From NCBI GenBank assembly GCA_023475715.1, contig JAMCVO010000735.1, positions 1 through 5,578 on the forward strand: a DNA stretch of 5,578 nucleotides, read 5' to 3'. Both the position numbers and the translations under genes were made by a program. The notes beneath the pieces are model-generated. The model saw only the letters and a list, made by a program, of their open reading frames with translations, had not been told where the DNA came from and ran no database searches. Source of the stretch: Actinomycetota bacterium. Lineage in GTDB: Bacteria > Actinomycetota > Humimicrobiia > Humimicrobiales > Humimicrobiaceae. Position 1 is the first letter of the stretch. Each line of letters begins with the position of its first letter. Shown piece by piece: positions 5,111-5,578 of this stretch.

Positions 5111-5144
5111 AACATTGAAAGTTAGTTATATCTAATATTGATAG
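5099..5144. promoter_or_regulatory. tandem operator, probable DtxR-type metal box
   Basis: Two 14-bp elements, TTAGTCTATACTAA (5099-5112) and TTAGTTATATCTAA (5122-5135), share TTAG-N6-CTAA. Each is followed by an A/G-rich ATTGA tail, making a 23-bp tandem direct repeat. ACTAAC (5108-5113) and GTTAGT (5121-5126) also form a perfect inverted repeat between them. Known DtxR/IdeR boxes have the form TTAGGTTAGCCTAACCTAA, with the same TTAG and CTAA ends. With a DtxR-family gene immediately upstream and the first element on the -10 box, repression of the permease by metal-loaded repressor is the likely role. Two boxes 23 bp apart would suit two dimers. Confidence 0.62.
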
Positions 5145-5168
5145 TATATAAATAACAAGGAGACTAAA

Positions 5169-5578
5169 GTGATTGAATCATTAGTAATTACTCTTAGAGA
5201 GGGTATAGAAGCAGCCCTCGTGGTGGGTATAATTCTTACATACCTAAATAAAGTTGGGAAAACGACATTGAAAAAAATGGTATATTTAGGACTTGCAATA
5301 TCCATAATCGCCAGCATTGCCTTTGCAATTGTGTTTCAAATGCTTAATCTGGATCCTGAGAACGAATATTTGGAGGGTTCTCTGCTAATTGCAGCAAGTA
5401 TCATGGTAGCTACTTTAGTAATCTGGATGTGGCGTGTTTCCAAGTCAATCAAAACTGAGGTAGAAAAGAAACTGGATAGCATCGTCAACCAAAAAAATAC
5501 ATCTGCCCAGGGCTTGGGATTGATGGCTTTTACCTTCCTTATGGTTTTCAGGGAAGGAGCAGAAACAGTGCTTTTCTT
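5169..5578 (+). CDS. FTR1/EfeU-family iron permease, N-terminal part (cut by window edge)
   Basis: FTR1-family proteins carry iron across the cytoplasmic membrane, in bacteria as EfeU or FtrC-like permeases working with periplasmic iron-binding or oxidizing partners. The first 136 residues are present; the rest lies beyond the window. Both family signature motifs are visible: REGIE (10-14) in the first membrane segment and REGAE (128-132) in a later one, whose Arg and Glu residues are needed for iron transport in studied members. Hydrophobic segments are near 3-25, 36-58, 71-89 and 117-136, with EYLEG (66-70) before the third and a charged, Lys/Glu-rich stretch at 91-110. GTG 5169 is the start because AAGGAG (5157-5162) lies six bases upstream and the first REG motif follows at the usual position. 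It has its own promoter with a tandem operator, and the neighbouring DtxR-family gene is the probable iron sensor. Confidence 0.93.
   Translation, partial: MIESLVITLREGIEAALVVGIILTYLNKVGKTTLKKMVYLGLAISIIASIAFAIVFQMLNLDPENEYLEGSLLIAASIMVATLVIWMWRVSKSIKTEVEKKLDSIVNQKNTSAQGLGLMAFTFLMVFREGAETVLF

Noticed and set aside
5132..5317. Minus-strand open frame of 61 codons at the permease start
   Set aside because: It is antisense to the first FTR1 signature and its own ribosome site; hydrophobic residues reflect the complement of a membrane protein.

Overview
The window is AT-rich bacterial DNA, with many AGA, ATA and AAA codons, long A/T-only spacers and Shine-Dalgarno sites of the AAGGAG type. It holds eight protein genes, seven complete and one cut by the right edge. 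No rRNA, tRNA, transposase or CRISPR array was seen. The first four genes follow the order known from Firmicutes such as Bacillus subtilis (ywlC-ywlE-rpiB-glyA), so a low-GC or candidate-phylum bacterium is likely. The presence of iron-regulation genes does not narrow this, and I cannot place the organism to genus.

Left region (1-261): no convincing gene. It contains a GC-rich hairpin, a possible terminator of something upstream, and then a very AT-rich leader before the first operon. Operon 1 (262-3394, + strand) is tightly packed. It encodes a threonylcarbamoyl-AMP synthase of the TsaC/YwlC type, an enlarged low-molecular-weight phosphatase with a YwlE-like P-loop, ribose-5-phosphate isomerase B apparently starting on ATT, and serine hydroxymethyltransferase starting on GTG inside the end of rpiB. 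Gaps are 17 and 13 nt, then an 11-nt overlap. The four products serve tRNA t6A modification, protein dephosphorylation, the pentose phosphate pathway and one-carbon metabolism. Their linkage is a conserved neighbourhood, not a single pathway.

Middle region (3500-4144, - strand): a type II toxin-antitoxin pair faces glyA tail to tail. A ribbon-helix-helix antitoxin is followed by a MazF/PemK endoribonuclease overlapping it by 8 nt. It has a good promoter whose -10 box lies inside a palindrome, as expected for autoregulation. A run of nine A residues in the antitoxin gene sits where loss of one base would join the two frames into one fusion.

Right region (4195-5578, + strand): a DtxR-family metal-dependent repressor with a C-terminal SH3/FeoA-like domain is followed by an FTR1-family iron permease. 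The permease has its own strong promoter (TTGACA-16-TATACT) overlaid by two tandem TTAG-N6-CTAA elements, which look like the operator for the repressor next door. The simplest reading is an iron-uptake unit shut off by metal-loaded repressor. The repressor gene is visibly less AT-rich than operon 1, so the right part may have a different history.

No wholly new system is evident. The points most worth checking are the ATT start of rpiB, the roughly 70-residue insertion in the phosphatase, the A9 tract bridging antitoxin and toxin, and the tandem operator at the permease promoter.
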